49,973 nucleotides of DNA from Actinomycetes bacterium. GTDB taxonomy: Bacteria; Actinomycetota; Acidimicrobiia; Acidimicrobiales; JAKAOS01. Shown piece by piece: positions 7,751 through 16,776 of this stretch. The stretch spans positions 1 through 49,973 of the forward strand of contig JAJYPS010000004.1 in the NCBI GenBank assembly GCA_021795215.1. Direction: 5' to 3'. Each line of letters opens with the position of its first letter. The stretch's first letter is position 1. The notes beneath the pieces are model-generated. The model saw only the letters and a program-made list of their open reading frames with translations, ran no database searches and was not told the origin of the DNA. Position numbers and translations under genes: made by a program.

Positions 7751-8101
7751 ATGGAAGCTGAACCTCGGTTCCGACAGGGTGTATTTCCATATCGCGGGAA
7801 CGGATACGACAAGCCTATGCAGATAGACTCGACCATGTCGTACGTTGTCCCTTCCGGCGCTTATGCACAGCCGGTCTACCTACGTGCGGGTAACTCCGGT
7901 TCTCAGCTCGTGTACCTGTTACTGCTGCTGGACGGTGAGCCACTCCGCTACTTTCCCATCGGCGCATCCTCGGACTCTCATGTGTCCCTCCGAGTGGTCC
8001 AGAACATTCAGCCGGACAGCCATTTGGAGTTGATGCTTGCTGCTCCCGAGGACGCTGAGGGCACGATCGTCGTGGACTTCGGGCTCATGGAGATACCATG
8101 A
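7751..8101 (+). CDS. Small conserved protein between nitrate and nitrite reductase
   Basis: 116 residues, soluble and beta-rich: YVVPSGAYAQPVYLRAGNS, then LVYLLLLLDGEPLRYFPIG, ending EGTIVVDFGLMEIP. GAGGAG lies about 9 nt before ATG 7751, which directly follows the nasA stop. Its own stop overlaps nirB (ATGA), so it sits translationally inside the operon. I recall similar small proteins beside actinobacterial molybdopterin nitrate reductases but cannot name a characterised family. It could be a chaperone, an electron-transfer adaptor or a structural subunit. Around 7700-8350 the base composition is visibly less GC-rich than upstream. Confidence 0.75.
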   Translation: MEAEPRFRQGVFPYRGNGYDKPMQIDSTMSYVVPSGAYAQPVYLRAGNSGSQLVYLLLLLDGEPLRYFPIGASSDSHVSLRVVQNIQPDSHLELMLAAPEDAEGTIVVDFGLMEIP

Positions 8102-10554
8102 GCGCTACTGGAGTGGCCCAGCGGGAACGCTTGGTAGTCGTGGGCAATGGTATGGCGGGCGTCCGTACAGTGGAGGAGATCCTAAGACGTGTCGGCCCCG
8201 AGCACTACGACATCACGATCTTCGGGGACGAGCCCTACCCCAACTATAACCGGATCCTTCTCTCCAACGTTTTGGCCGGGACGGAGGACGTTGACAATGT
8301 CTTCATCAATAGTATTGATTGGTACGATAGAAACGGTGTAACACTTCGCGTACGATCTCGGGTCTGCTCGGTCGACCGTTGGGCCAAGAAGGTGTTCACG
8401 TGCGACGGGGACAGTGCCCCTTACGACAAGCTCATCCTCGCCACAGGGAGCAGGCCCTACTTCCCACCGCTTGCAGGAATCCGCAGTAGCGATGGCAAGC
8501 TCCTCGGCGGAGTGTTCGGCTTCCGGACGCTGGACGACTGCAGCGCAATGCTCGACAGTGTCCGGCACTCGTCACGGGCAGTCGTCATAGGTGGAGGTCT
8601 CCTCGGCCTGGAGGCCGCCCGAGCCATGCTGGCCAGGGGGCTCGACGTGGACCTGGTGCACGGGAGCGGGGATCTGATGAACCAGCAACTGGACAGCGAA
8701 GCTGCCGGCATCCTTCGTTCGACTGTGCAGCAGCTCGGGATCACAGTGCACTTGAAGACGAAGACCGTGGCGGTGATCGGCACTTCGAGGGTGAAGGGCG
8801 TCATCTTCGACGACGGGTCGAACCTGGCGGCCGACATGGTGATCGTCGCCACGGGAGTCACTCCCAACGTGGAGCTGGCCGTGGAAGCCGGCCTGACGGT
8901 CCAGAGGGCGGTGGTCACGGACGACAGGATGCGGTCCCTGGACGATCACTCCATCTACGCCGTCGGAGAGTGCGCAGAGCACAGGGGGCAGGTGTACGGG
9001 TTGGTCGCTCCACTCTGGGAGCAGGCAGGAACCCTGGCTGACAACCTCACTGCCCATAACCCGAAATCGGTCTACCTGGGATCCAAGATCGCCACGAAGC
9101 TGAAGGTCATGGGCGTGGAGCTCGCGACAATGGGCCTCAAGTCCGCAACCCACGAAGACGACGAGGTGGTCAAGTTCCTCGAACCGAAACGAGGAATCTA
9201 CAAGAACGTAGTGCTGCGAGACAGCAAGGTCGTCGGAGCCACTCTCCTTGGCGACCTTTCCAAGGTGGCATTCCTGCTGCAGGCGTTCGATCAGGGCAGG
9301 CCGATATCCGAAGAGAGACACTCGCTGCTCTTCGACATCGGCTCACCGGACACACAGAGAAGCGTGGCCGAACTGCCGGACGACACCCAGATCTGCAACT
9401 GCAACGGAGTGGACAAGGCTACCCTGATCGCTGCAGTCAAGGCGGGTAACCGCTCCGTCAAGGCCGCCATGTCCGCCACCCGCGCCGGTACGGGCTGCGG
9501 CTCGTGCAGAACGCTCGTATCCGACATCGTCGAGCTCGCCTGCGGAGGGACCGTCGAAGAGGACCCCTCTTCCGGCTACTACGTTCCGGCCATCCCGCTC
9601 AGCAAACCGGAACTTGTCCAGCGCATTCGCGGGATGCAGCTGAGATCGGTGTCGTCCGTCTTCGACGCACTGTCTCCCGGCGTCGAAGACGCTCTCAGCA
9701 AACCGGGTGTCGCTTCACTTCTGCGCACTCTCTGGGGCGGTGAGTACGAAGACCAGCGGGATGCCCGGTTCGTCAACGACCGGGTGCACGGGAACATCCA
9801 GAAGGACGGCACTTTCTCCGTGGTCCCGAGCATGCCCGGCGGAGTCACTTCCGCTGCCCAGCTGCGCCGGATCGCCGACGCGGCGGATAAGTACGGCGTC
9901 GCAATGGTCAAGGTCACCGGCGGCCAGCGAATAGATCTCCTTGGTGTCAAGAAGCAGGATCTTCCTGGCATATGGGCGGATCTCGACATGGAGTCAGGCT
10001 TTGCGTACGGAAAGACCTTTCGCACGTGCAAGACCTGCGTCGGGACCGAGTTCTGTAGATATGGCCTTGGCGACTCGACTGAGTTGGGAGTAAGCATAGA
10101 CCAACGCTTCAAGGGTCTGGAAAGTCCCGCAAAGATGAAATTGTCGGTATCAGGATGTCCTCGCAACTGTGCTGAATCTCTGGTGAAGGACGTCGGAGTG
10201 GTCGCCATCGAGGGTGGCCGCTGGGAGGTGTACGTCGGCGGCTCGGCGGGCTCGCACATCCGCCGAGGAGAGCTCCTCTCGGTCGTCGGCTCCAAGGACG
10301 ACGTCCTCAGGCTCGTCGGTCGCTTCGTCCAGTACTACCGCTTGAACGGCAAGTACCTGGAGCGGCCGTACGCCTTTGTCGAGCGAGAAGGCATTGAGCG
10401 GCTGCGTTCGGTATTGGTGGACGATTCGGAAGGACTCTGTGATGTCCTCGAGGCCGAGATCCAAGCCTCGGTCGATGCCTACTCGGATCCTTGGAGCGAG
10501 GGCGACTTCCCTGTCACACCCAACCAATTCGTCCGGAGGATACCGGTCAAATGA
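8098..10554 (+). CDS. nirB: NAD(P)H nitrite reductase, large subunit
   Basis: 818 residues, full length for NirB. It reduces nitrite to ammonium. Domains in order: an FAD-binding Rossmann fold (VVVGNGMAG, about residue 12); an NAD(P) site (VVIGGGLLGLEAAR, about 162); a BFD-like 2Fe-2S domain with ICNCNG (about 431) and GCGSC (about 465); and a ferredoxin-like sirohaem half with CVGTEFC (Cx5C, about 646) and CPRNC (Cx3C, about 687) holding the 4Fe-4S/sirohaem centre. ATG 8098 overlaps the preceding stop. Its own stop overlaps nirD. Sirohaem synthesis genes are not in the window. Confidence 0.95.
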   Translation: MSATGVAQRERLVVVGNGMAGVRTVEEILRRVGPEHYDITIFGDEPYPNYNRILLSNVLAGTEDVDNVFINSIDWYDRNGVTLRVRSRVCSVDRWAKKVFTCDGDSAPYDKLILATGSRPYFPPLAGIRSSDGKLLGGVFGFRTLDDCSAMLDSVRHSSRAVVIGGGLLGLEAARAMLARGLDVDLVHGSGDLMNQQLDSEAAGILRSTVQQLGITVHLKTKTVAVIGTSRVKGVIFDDGSNLAADMVIVATGVTPNVELAVEAGLTVQRAVVTDDRMRSLDDHSIYAVGECAEHRGQVYGLVAPLWEQAGTLADNLTAHNPKSVYLGSKIATKLKVMGVELATMGLKSATHEDDEVVKFLEPKRGIYKNVVLRDSKVVGATLLGDLSKVAFLLQAFDQGRPISEERHSLLFDIGSPDTQRSVAELPDDTQICNCNGVDKATLIAAVKAGNRSVKAAMSATRAGTGCGSCRTLVSDIVELACGGTVEEDPSSGYYVPAIPLSKPELVQRIRGMQLRSVSSVFDALSPGVEDALSKPGVASLLRTLWGGEYEDQRDARFVNDRVHGNIQKDGTFSVVPSMPGGVTSAAQLRRIADAADKYGVAMVKVTGGQRIDLLGVKKQDLPGIWADLDMESGFAYGKTFRTCKTCVGTEFCRYGLGDSTELGVSIDQRFKGLESPAKMKLSVSGCPRNCAESLVKDVGVVAIEGGRWEVYVGGSAGSHIRRGELLSVVGSKDDVLRLVGRFVQYYRLNGKYLERPYAFVEREGIERLRSVLVDDSEGLCDVLEAEIQASVDAYSDPWSEGDFPVTPNQFVRRIPVK

Positions 10555-10910
10555 GGCTGGTCGACGAGACGTGCATCGGAGCGCTGGAGCGGATACCCGT
10601 CGGCGAAGGTCGCGAGGTCGACCTGGGTGGCCTGCTGGTAGCGGTGTTCAGAACCAGGTCCGGCTCTGTGCATGCGCTCGAGGCACGCTGCCCTCACCGG
10701 GGAGGGCCACTGGCTGACGGGTTGGTCGACTCGACGAGCGTCGTCTGTCCTCTCCACGGTTGGAGGTTCCGCCTGCAGGACGGTGCGGCCCTGGTGGGCG
10801 ACTCCCCGACAAGGAGCTTCGCCGTCCGAGAAGGAGACGACGGGAACATCTACGTCCGCTGCCCGGCACCGGCCAGCGATGGACTCGGACCCGCCGAGTC
10901 CCCAGACTAA
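10551..10910 (+). CDS. nirD: Nitrite reductase small subunit (Rieske-like)
   Basis: 119 residues. It contains CPHRG (C47, H49) and CPLHGW (C66, H69), so all four Rieske 2Fe-2S ligands are kept, unlike some enterobacterial NirD proteins that lack them. It partners NirB in the assimilatory enzyme. ATG 10551 overlaps the nirB TGA (ATGA), and GGAGG lies 11 nt upstream. It is the last gene of the nitrate operon. The convergent amidotransferase gene ends 43 bp downstream. Confidence 0.92.
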   Translation: MRLVDETCIGALERIPVGEGREVDLGGLLVAVFRTRSGSVHALEARCPHRGGPLADGLVDSTSVVCPLHGWRFRLQDGAALVGDSPTRSFAVREGDDGNIYVRCPAPASDGLGPAESPD

Positions 10911-10953
10911 GCCGTTCCGTCTCGGTCCCGCCGACGCCGGATGACCGAGCGGG

Positions 10954-11736
10954 CTACGCGACGGCGGAGGAGGGGGACGCGCCGCTCTCGGGACCGACCG
11001 ACGCGGACAGCTGCGGGCGGCGGTCCGAAAAGGAGAGCTGCCGGCTCGCCCCCGCCGTCAGCCATGTGAACAGGCGCGCATGGCGTCCGCCCTCCACGAG
11101 AAGCTCCGGGTGCCACTGCACTCCGATCACCCTCGCCGGGTACACACTTTCGACGGCCTCCACCACCCCGTCGTCCGACCACGCCACTGCGGTCAAGCCG
11201 CTCCCCAACCGATCGATCGCCTGGTGATGGAGGCTGTTCACACCGACCTCGCCCTCCCCCACCACCGAAGCCAGAGTGCTGTCACGCTTCACCGTCACGA
11301 AATGGGCAAACTCCGCATGCCGATCGGCTTGTCGGTGTGCCAGCCGGGAAACCGACGGCAGGTGCTGGATCAACGTACCTCCGGCCACCACGTTCAACAG
11401 CTGCAGCCCCCTGCACACAGCCAGCACTGGCAGCTGCGCTTCCAGGGCCTCGGTCAGGACCGCCATCTCCCACGCATCTCGCTCCGGCTCCGGCGTCTCG
11501 GCCTCCTCCGCGGGCGCCTCCCCGTAGTGACGCGCTTCGATGTCCCTCCCGCCAGCCAGCAGCAGACCGTCCACCTTGCGGATCATCGCTCCGGCCATTT
11601 CCGGTCTCAGCACGGGCAGCACCACCGGCAGGCCTCCTGCCGAGGCGACGGCCCGCACGTAACCGCTCTCTATGCCGTCCAGCCGACGTCCCTCTTCAGT
11701 CGCAGACCGTCCACTGACTCCGATCAAGGGCTGCAT
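10954..11736 (-). CDS. Class-I glutamine amidotransferase / gamma-glutamyl hydrolase (PuuD-like, peptidase C26)
   Basis: 260 residues. The nucleophile is C108 in LAVCRGLQ, and the partners H209 and E211 lie in GVQWHPE. SLHHQAIDRLG is also typical of PuuD-type gamma-glutamyl-GABA hydrolases, as are the start MQPLIGVSGR and the AGGRDIEARHYG segment. Enzymes of this type hydrolyse gamma-glutamyl amides. ATG 11736 is chosen over longer starts because the family begins here and a TATGCT box sits 6 nt upstream with no SD, suggesting a leaderless mRNA. It is divergent from the YbdK-type ligase gene, so a make/break pair acting on gamma-glutamyl compounds is possible (inference). Confidence 0.85.
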   Translation of the reverse strand: MQPLIGVSGRSATEEGRRLDGIESGYVRAVASAGGLPVVLPVLRPEMAGAMIRKVDGLLLAGGRDIEARHYGEAPAEEAETPEPERDAWEMAVLTEALEAQLPVLAVCRGLQLLNVVAGGTLIQHLPSVSRLAHRQADRHAEFAHFVTVKRDSTLASVVGEGEVGVNSLHHQAIDRLGSGLTAVAWSDDGVVEAVESVYPARVIGVQWHPELLVEGGRHARLFTWLTAGASRQLSFSDRRPQLSASVGPESGASPSSAVA

Positions 11737-11742
11737 GCCACC

Positions 11743-11748
11743 AGCATA
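11743..11748 (-). promoter_or_regulatory. Candidate -10 box (TATGCT) of the amidotransferase gene
   Basis: TATGCT on the minus strand ends 6 nt before ATG 11736. That distance would place the transcription start at or next to the start codon, and no SD is present. Confidence 0.4.
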
Positions 11749-11927
11749 CGGCAGCCCTCGCGCACCGCTTTCAGCCCTGGGTCCCCCTGCGTGTCGACTA
11801 TGTGAACACATCCGTGCAACGGCATCCCGAGGAGCCCCCCCTGGCAGACTGGAACCTACCGGACGAGACCACAACTCGCCGGACGGTGCATCTGAGCGAT
11901 CGGGGCATCCGAGCGAGAGGAACGCAC

Positions 11928-13067
11928 TTGGTACTGACGCTGGGTGTAGAAGAGGAATTTCTCATCGCCGACGTCACGACGGGCGGCCTGGTACCGCAGT
12001 CCCACCGGCTCGTTCCGAGGTACTACAAGAAGAGGGGAATGCCCGAGGGCTTCACTCGAGAGCTGAACCTCTGTCAGATCGAGGTGGCCACTCCGGTGTG
12101 CACCTCCAGCGAACAGCTCCGGAGCCATCTCCGGGCATCGAGGAGAGACCTGCAGCTGGCCGCGGAGTCGGTCGGGCTGACACCGTTGCCCGTCGGGAGC
12201 CATCCCTTCTCGTCCTGGCGAAACCAGCAGGTGGACCGTTCGGACCCGCGTTACGGCAGGATGGAGGACGACTTCCAGCAGGTGGCCAGGGAGCAGGTCA
12301 TCTGCGGATGCCATGTGCACGTCGGAATACCCGATCCGGACCTTCGGATCGCGGTCATGACCCGGGCGCGGCCGTGGCTTCCAGTACTGGTTGCGATGAC
12401 CGCCAACTCACCATTTTGGGAGGGGCTGGATACCGGATACGACTCCTACCGGATCGAAGTCTGGAGGAAATGGCCCACGTCAGGTATGCCACCTGCTCTG
12501 TCGTCCATGGCCGACTACGTGGACATCCTTTCTCGGCTGAAGCTCGTGGGCGCCGCCGCCGATGCCAGCTATATCTACTGGCATATCAGGCCCTCGTCTC
12601 GCTTCGAGACCCTGGAGTTCCGGGCAACCGACACCTGCCTTACGGTGGACGATACGGTGATGCTGGGAATCTTGGTCCGCGCCCTCGTGTCCACCTGCGT
12701 CGACGAGATCGCCAGCGATGCGCCCGCTGCACCCTGGAGGCGAGACACCCTGGAGGCTGCCATGTGGCGCGCAGCCCGGTTCGGCCTGTCCGGCGAGTTG
12801 GCCGATCCTCTCACCTCCGAGCTTCGCCCCGCACGAGAAGTGGTCCAGATGCTGGTCGCCCACGTCGGCAAAGCCTTGCAGAGGGACGGGGAGCACGCAG
12901 GGCTGGTCGCAGGGGTTGACAGGTTACTGGCCACTGGAAACGGCGCCACTCGGCAGCGACGTGCGATGGAATCGGGGTCTTCGGTGGTCGACGCGATCGG
13001 CGCCATGGCCTTCGGCCCCTCAGAGCTGAACGGTCTCAGGCGCCCCGATATGGCTGGTCACCCATGA
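11928..13067 (+). CDS. Carboxylate-amine ligase, YbdK / glutamate-cysteine ligase type 2 family
   Basis: 379 residues from TTG 11928, matching the usual family length. It opens LTLGVEEEFLIAD and carries CGCHVHVGI, EVWRKWPTSGMPP and RFETLEFRATDTC, the ATP/Mg and substrate signatures of GCS2 enzymes. These join an amine to a glutamate-like gamma-carboxyl using ATP. TTG 11928 has AGAGG 8 nt upstream. An in-frame ATG at 11802 would add 42 poorly conserved-looking residues. The gene converges on the S9 peptidase gene and their 3' ends overlap by 48 bp. Weak glutamate-cysteine ligase activity is known for E. coli YbdK; the real substrate is usually unknown. Confidence 0.87.
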   Translation: MVLTLGVEEEFLIADVTTGGLVPQSHRLVPRYYKKRGMPEGFTRELNLCQIEVATPVCTSSEQLRSHLRASRRDLQLAAESVGLTPLPVGSHPFSSWRNQQVDRSDPRYGRMEDDFQQVAREQVICGCHVHVGIPDPDLRIAVMTRARPWLPVLVAMTANSPFWEGLDTGYDSYRIEVWRKWPTSGMPPALSSMADYVDILSRLKLVGAAADASYIYWHIRPSSRFETLEFRATDTCLTVDDTVMLGILVRALVSTCVDEIASDAPAAPWRRDTLEAAMWRAARFGLSGELADPLTSELRPAREVVQMLVAHVGKALQRDGEHAGLVAGVDRLLATGNGATRQRRAMESGSSVVDAIGAMAFGPSELNGLRRPDMAGHP

Positions 13068-14978
13068 CACCACCGCCCGTACGAAAGCGACCCGGTTGAT
13101 GGTCTTCTCCAGCTCGTGCCCCTCGTCGGGAAAGAGCAGGTACTCGTGCTCGACACCGTTTCTCTCGAGCGACTCGACGACCTGCTGCGCTTCGCACACC
13201 GGGACGTTGGTGTCCTCCGCCCCGTGCACGACGAGTAGCGGAGCCTCGAGCATCCCGATCCTCCGAATAGGCGACAAGTCCTCCAGCAGTTCCGCATCGC
13301 GTCGCGGATCGCCGTACTTGCCGACCGCCGCGTCGGCGATCCACGGTTCCGTGCCGGCGAAGAACGTGGCGAAGTTCGCCATCCCGCAGACGTCCACTCC
13401 CACCGAGAACAGCCTCGGGTACCGGACCAGCACCGCTAGGGTCAGGTAGCCGCCGTACGATCGCCCCATGCATCCCATCCGGCCACCCACGGACAGGCCG
13501 CTCGCAAGGAGATGGGCGGCGCAACTGGCCACGTCGTCGATAGCGCAGTAGCGCCCGGCGAGGTCGTCGGATTCTCGGAAACTGCGGCCGAAGCCCGAGG
13601 AGCCTCGGACGTTGGGAGCGAACACAGCGACGTTCTCCGAGATCAGCGACTGGAAGAGGGAGTTGTAGACGGGTCTCTCCTGGGACTCCGGACCCCCGTG
13701 AAGATGGATCACGGTGGTCCAGGGAGGTTCGACGGGAGGCCGGTAGAGCCATCCCGTCAGCTCGGTCCCGTCGAAGGAAGCCAGAGTGACCAGCTCGGGG
13801 GGCACCAGTCGGGCGGGATCGACGCTCCGGACGCTGGCACCCCTGGACGCCAGAAGAGAGCCACTGCCGGGGCTGCTCAACGGAACCGAATGGACCAGCG
13901 CACCGTCGACGGACCACACTCCCCGAGGGTCGGACCAACTCTCCGCCGTGACCAGCAGCGACCCCCCGGCGGAGAACCGGCAGTCCAGCACCACGTCCCT
14001 CGGTAGCTCCGGGGCCACATTGTGCGCTCCGCTCGCCACGTCCAGCACGCTCACCCGGCTCTGGCCGCCCTTCACGTTCCACAACAGCGCCAGCCTGGTC
14101 CGCCCGGGATCGGGCACGACGTCTTCGATGCCAGCTTCTATTCCGGCTGCCACCTCCTCCACGAGCACCGAAACGCCGGGCGATGAGGCGAACATGCCTG
14201 CAAGCGTCTCCTCATGCCTGAGGAGCTCTTCGTCGCGCCGGGGCTCCTCGGCCAGGTTCTCCAGATCGACCGCGACCAGCGCCGCCATCTCGCGGCCCAC
14301 GTCCGTGCAGGCGAACACCGTCCGGCCATCCGGTGACAGGCAGCCCCTCTCCGTAGAGCCGGCACCGCCCAGCAACCAGCTAACGGTGCATTCGGCGACG
14401 TTGACCACGCCCAGCTGCCGTCGGCCCCGGCGCCCACCGCGGAGCAGTGCGACCGTGCCGTCGACGCTCATGTCCAACAGTGCGATCAGCGGGAGCTCGG
14501 CGACGAGTTGGCGGTCGCCGTCTTCGGGGTCCACCGCGAAAGCCCGAGTCGTCCAACGTGATGCCTGCGACGTCACGACCGTCTCGGTCGTCAACAACCT
14601 GCCGTCGGCCGACCAGCCACCCCACGGCCCTGCCCCGACCGCCGCCGTCCCCCCCGGCCCTCCGCCGACGACACGCAGATCCGTGCCGTCCGGCCGGAAC
14701 GTCCACACCTGCTCCCGGGAGCCGTGCTCCGCTGCCGTGACACAGGCCAGCCACGATCCCCCGGGCGACCAACTCACCGCCTTGACACCGCTGAGCCGGT
14801 CCGCAAGGGGACCCCTGCACGTGCGTCCGTCGAACATCCACACCTGAGCCGATCCGGCTCTGTCCGACACGAAGGCGACTGCCGATCCGTCCGGCGCCGG
14901 CGCCGGTGACCAACTGCCGTAGACGTCCTCAGGGACCGGGAGCCCGGACCGCCCACTCGGGGGATCGTCCGGACCCAC
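13020..14978 (-). CDS. S9-family (prolyl oligopeptidase-type) serine peptidase
   Basis: 652 residues. An N-terminal beta-propeller (about 1-390) shows repeated WSPGGSW/LSPDGR-type blades. A C-terminal alpha/beta hydrolase domain carries the triad S507 (GRSYGG), D589 (HGAEDTNVP) and H621 (DEGHE), plus the oxyanion stretch HLHGGPES. No signal peptide, so probably cytoplasmic, cleaving short peptides. GTG 14978 follows the asnO-like stop directly, so it is the last gene of a three-gene operon. In the known NAGGN system the third gene is an M42 peptidase; here an S9 enzyme holds a similar place. The 3' end overlaps the convergent ybdK-type gene. Confidence 0.88.
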   Translation of the reverse strand: MGPDDPPSGRSGLPVPEDVYGSWSPAPAPDGSAVAFVSDRAGSAQVWMFDGRTCRGPLADRLSGVKAVSWSPGGSWLACVTAAEHGSREQVWTFRPDGTDLRVVGGGPGGTAAVGAGPWGGWSADGRLLTTETVVTSQASRWTTRAFAVDPEDGDRQLVAELPLIALLDMSVDGTVALLRGGRRGRRQLGVVNVAECTVSWLLGGAGSTERGCLSPDGRTVFACTDVGREMAALVAVDLENLAEEPRRDEELLRHEETLAGMFASSPGVSVLVEEVAAGIEAGIEDVVPDPGRTRLALLWNVKGGQSRVSVLDVASGAHNVAPELPRDVVLDCRFSAGGSLLVTAESWSDPRGVWSVDGALVHSVPLSSPGSGSLLASRGASVRSVDPARLVPPELVTLASFDGTELTGWLYRPPVEPPWTTVIHLHGGPESQERPVYNSLFQSLISENVAVFAPNVRGSSGFGRSFRESDDLAGRYCAIDDVASCAAHLLASGLSVGGRMGCMGRSYGGYLTLAVLVRYPRLFSVGVDVCGMANFATFFAGTEPWIADAAVGKYGDPRRDAELLEDLSPIRRIGMLEAPLLVVHGAEDTNVPVCEAQQVVESLERNGVEHEYLLFPDEGHELEKTINRVAFVRAVVSWVTSHIGAPETVQL

Positions 14979-16757
14979 TCAGATCCCCATGCGCTGGAGC
15001 CACATCTCCAGAAGGCCCACCTGCCACAGGACGTTCCCCCCGATGGGTGTCCGGCGAGCATTGGGATCGGCCAGCAGCTGGTCGATCGCGTCGGAGCGGA
15101 ACAGCCGGCGCTCGCGGGCAGCGGGCGCCTGGAGCACCTCGCCAACCAGCTCCAGCATCCGCCCGCCCAGGTGGCGGATACCCGGAACCGGAAAGTACCC
15201 CTTGGGCCGGTCGATCACGGCGTCCGGGACCAGCTTCCGGCTGGCGGACTTCAGCACACCCTTGCCACCGTCTGCCAGCTTCAGTCGAGGAGGGCATCGC
15301 GCCGCCATCTCCACCAGCTCGTGGTCCAGAAACGGCACCCTCGCCTCGAGTCCCCAAGCCATCGTCATGTTGTCTACCCGCTTCACCGGATCGTCCACCA
15401 ACATGATCTGCGTATCCAGACGCAGTGCTGCGTCGAGGGCCGTCTCCGCCCCCGGAGCGCCGAAGTGGCGCTCGACGAACGCCCTGCTGACATCCTCCTC
15501 GACCAGCCACTCGGGCGAGACCAGGTCAGCCATTGCGGCGTGGGACCGGTCGAAAAAGGCCCTCGCATAGGCGTCCACCGCTTGGGCCCGGTCGACGTGG
15601 GCAAGCGGCGGGTACCAGCTGTACCCCGCGAACACCTCGTCTGCTCCCTGACCGGACTGCACCACCGTCATCTCCTGGGACACCTCCTGGGAGAGCAGGT
15701 AGAAGGCCACGCAGTCGTGGCTCACCATCGGCTCGCTCATCGCGCGTACCGCAGACTCCACCGCAGGAAGGAGCCGCGTGTCGCGAATGGCGAATCTGTG
15801 ATGGTCGGTGTCGAACTGCCGCGCCACCAGGTCGGAGTACTCGAACTCGTGCCCTGCCTCTCCCCCGGCAGCCTCGAAGCCGATGCTGAACGTCGAGAGG
15901 CCCTTCTGGCCCGATTCGGCTAGAAGGGCGACGATCAGGCTCGAGTCCAGACCGCCGGACAGGAGCACCCCCACAGGCACGTCCGCCACCATCCGGCGCT
16001 TCACGGCCGCCCGCAGGGCCTCGAGCACCTGCTCCTGCCACTCCCCGTCCGGCAGCTCGGCTCCCTCGTGCCGGGTGAAGGACGGTTCCCAGTAGACCGA
16101 CTCGGAGCGGCGACCGTCCAGCTCCAGAACTCGCACGGTGGCTGGGGGCAGCTTGCGTACCCCGGCGAGGATCGTCCGGGGGGCGGGCACCACCGAGTGC
16201 CACGACATGTAGTGATGAAGGGCTATCGGGTCGACCGTGGTGTCGACTCCCCCGGCTGCGACCAGAGCAGGGAGCGTCGAGGCGAAGCGGATCTTGCCCG
16301 GCTGCTCCGACAGGTAGAGCGGTTTGATGCCGAGCCGGTCGCGGGCCATCACCGTCCGTCCGGTGCGGTGCTCGTGGAGCACGAAGGCGAACATGCCGTT
16401 GAACCGCTCCACGCAACGGGGGCCCCACCGGTGGTACGCCTTGAGGATCACTTCCGTGTCGGACGTGGAGTGGAAGTCGTAGCCCGAGGCCTCCAGCTCT
16501 CGGCGCAGCTGGACATGGTTGTAGATGCAGCCGTTGAACACCAGCGACAGACCCAGCTCGGCGTCCACCATGGGCTGCGAGCCGTTGGGCGACAGATCGA
16601 TCACCTCCAGCCTGTGGTGCAGCATGGCCATCGGTCCGGACGCCCATTCTCCCGACGAGTCGGGACCGCGATCGGCCAACATGGGCGACATCCTCGCGAC
16701 GGCGGCGGCATCGGCCCGCTCTCCGTCGGTTCGTAGCTCCCCACCGAATCCGCACAT
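14979..16757 (-). CDS. asnO: AsnO-type amidotransferase (asparagine synthase family, N-acetylglutaminylglutamine amidotransferase-like)
   Basis: 592 residues. The start ATG 16757 is fixed by chemistry: C2 of MCGFGGE must become the N-terminal nucleophile of the class II glutaminase. Glutaminase motifs RGPDSSGEW, VFNGCIYN and SDTEVILKAYH follow. The synthetase half holds the PP-loop SGGLDSS (267-273) and QSGQGADEVFAGY. The sequence follows the trio-amidotransferase subgroup (TIGR03104-like), which amidates N-acetylglutaminylglutamine, rather than biosynthetic AsnB. It converts a carboxylate to an amide using glutamine and ATP. It lies 19 nt after the ATP-grasp gene and directly before the S9 peptidase gene. 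No ngg gene is present, so the substrate may differ. Confidence 0.87.
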   Translation of the reverse strand: MCGFGGELRTDGERADAAAVARMSPMLADRGPDSSGEWASGPMAMLHHRLEVIDLSPNGSQPMVDAELGLSLVFNGCIYNHVQLRRELEASGYDFHSTSDTEVILKAYHRWGPRCVERFNGMFAFVLHEHRTGRTVMARDRLGIKPLYLSEQPGKIRFASTLPALVAAGGVDTTVDPIALHHYMSWHSVVPAPRTILAGVRKLPPATVRVLELDGRRSESVYWEPSFTRHEGAELPDGEWQEQVLEALRAAVKRRMVADVPVGVLLSGGLDSSLIVALLAESGQKGLSTFSIGFEAAGGEAGHEFEYSDLVARQFDTDHHRFAIRDTRLLPAVESAVRAMSEPMVSHDCVAFYLLSQEVSQEMTVVQSGQGADEVFAGYSWYPPLAHVDRAQAVDAYARAFFDRSHAAMADLVSPEWLVEEDVSRAFVERHFGAPGAETALDAALRLDTQIMLVDDPVKRVDNMTMAWGLEARVPFLDHELVEMAARCPPRLKLADGGKGVLKSASRKLVPDAVIDRPKGYFPVPGIRHLGGRMLELVGEVLQAPAARERRLFRSDAIDQLLADPNARRTPIGGNVLWQVGLLEMWLQRMGI

Positions 16758-16776
16758 GACGAAGTCCCTTTCTCGC

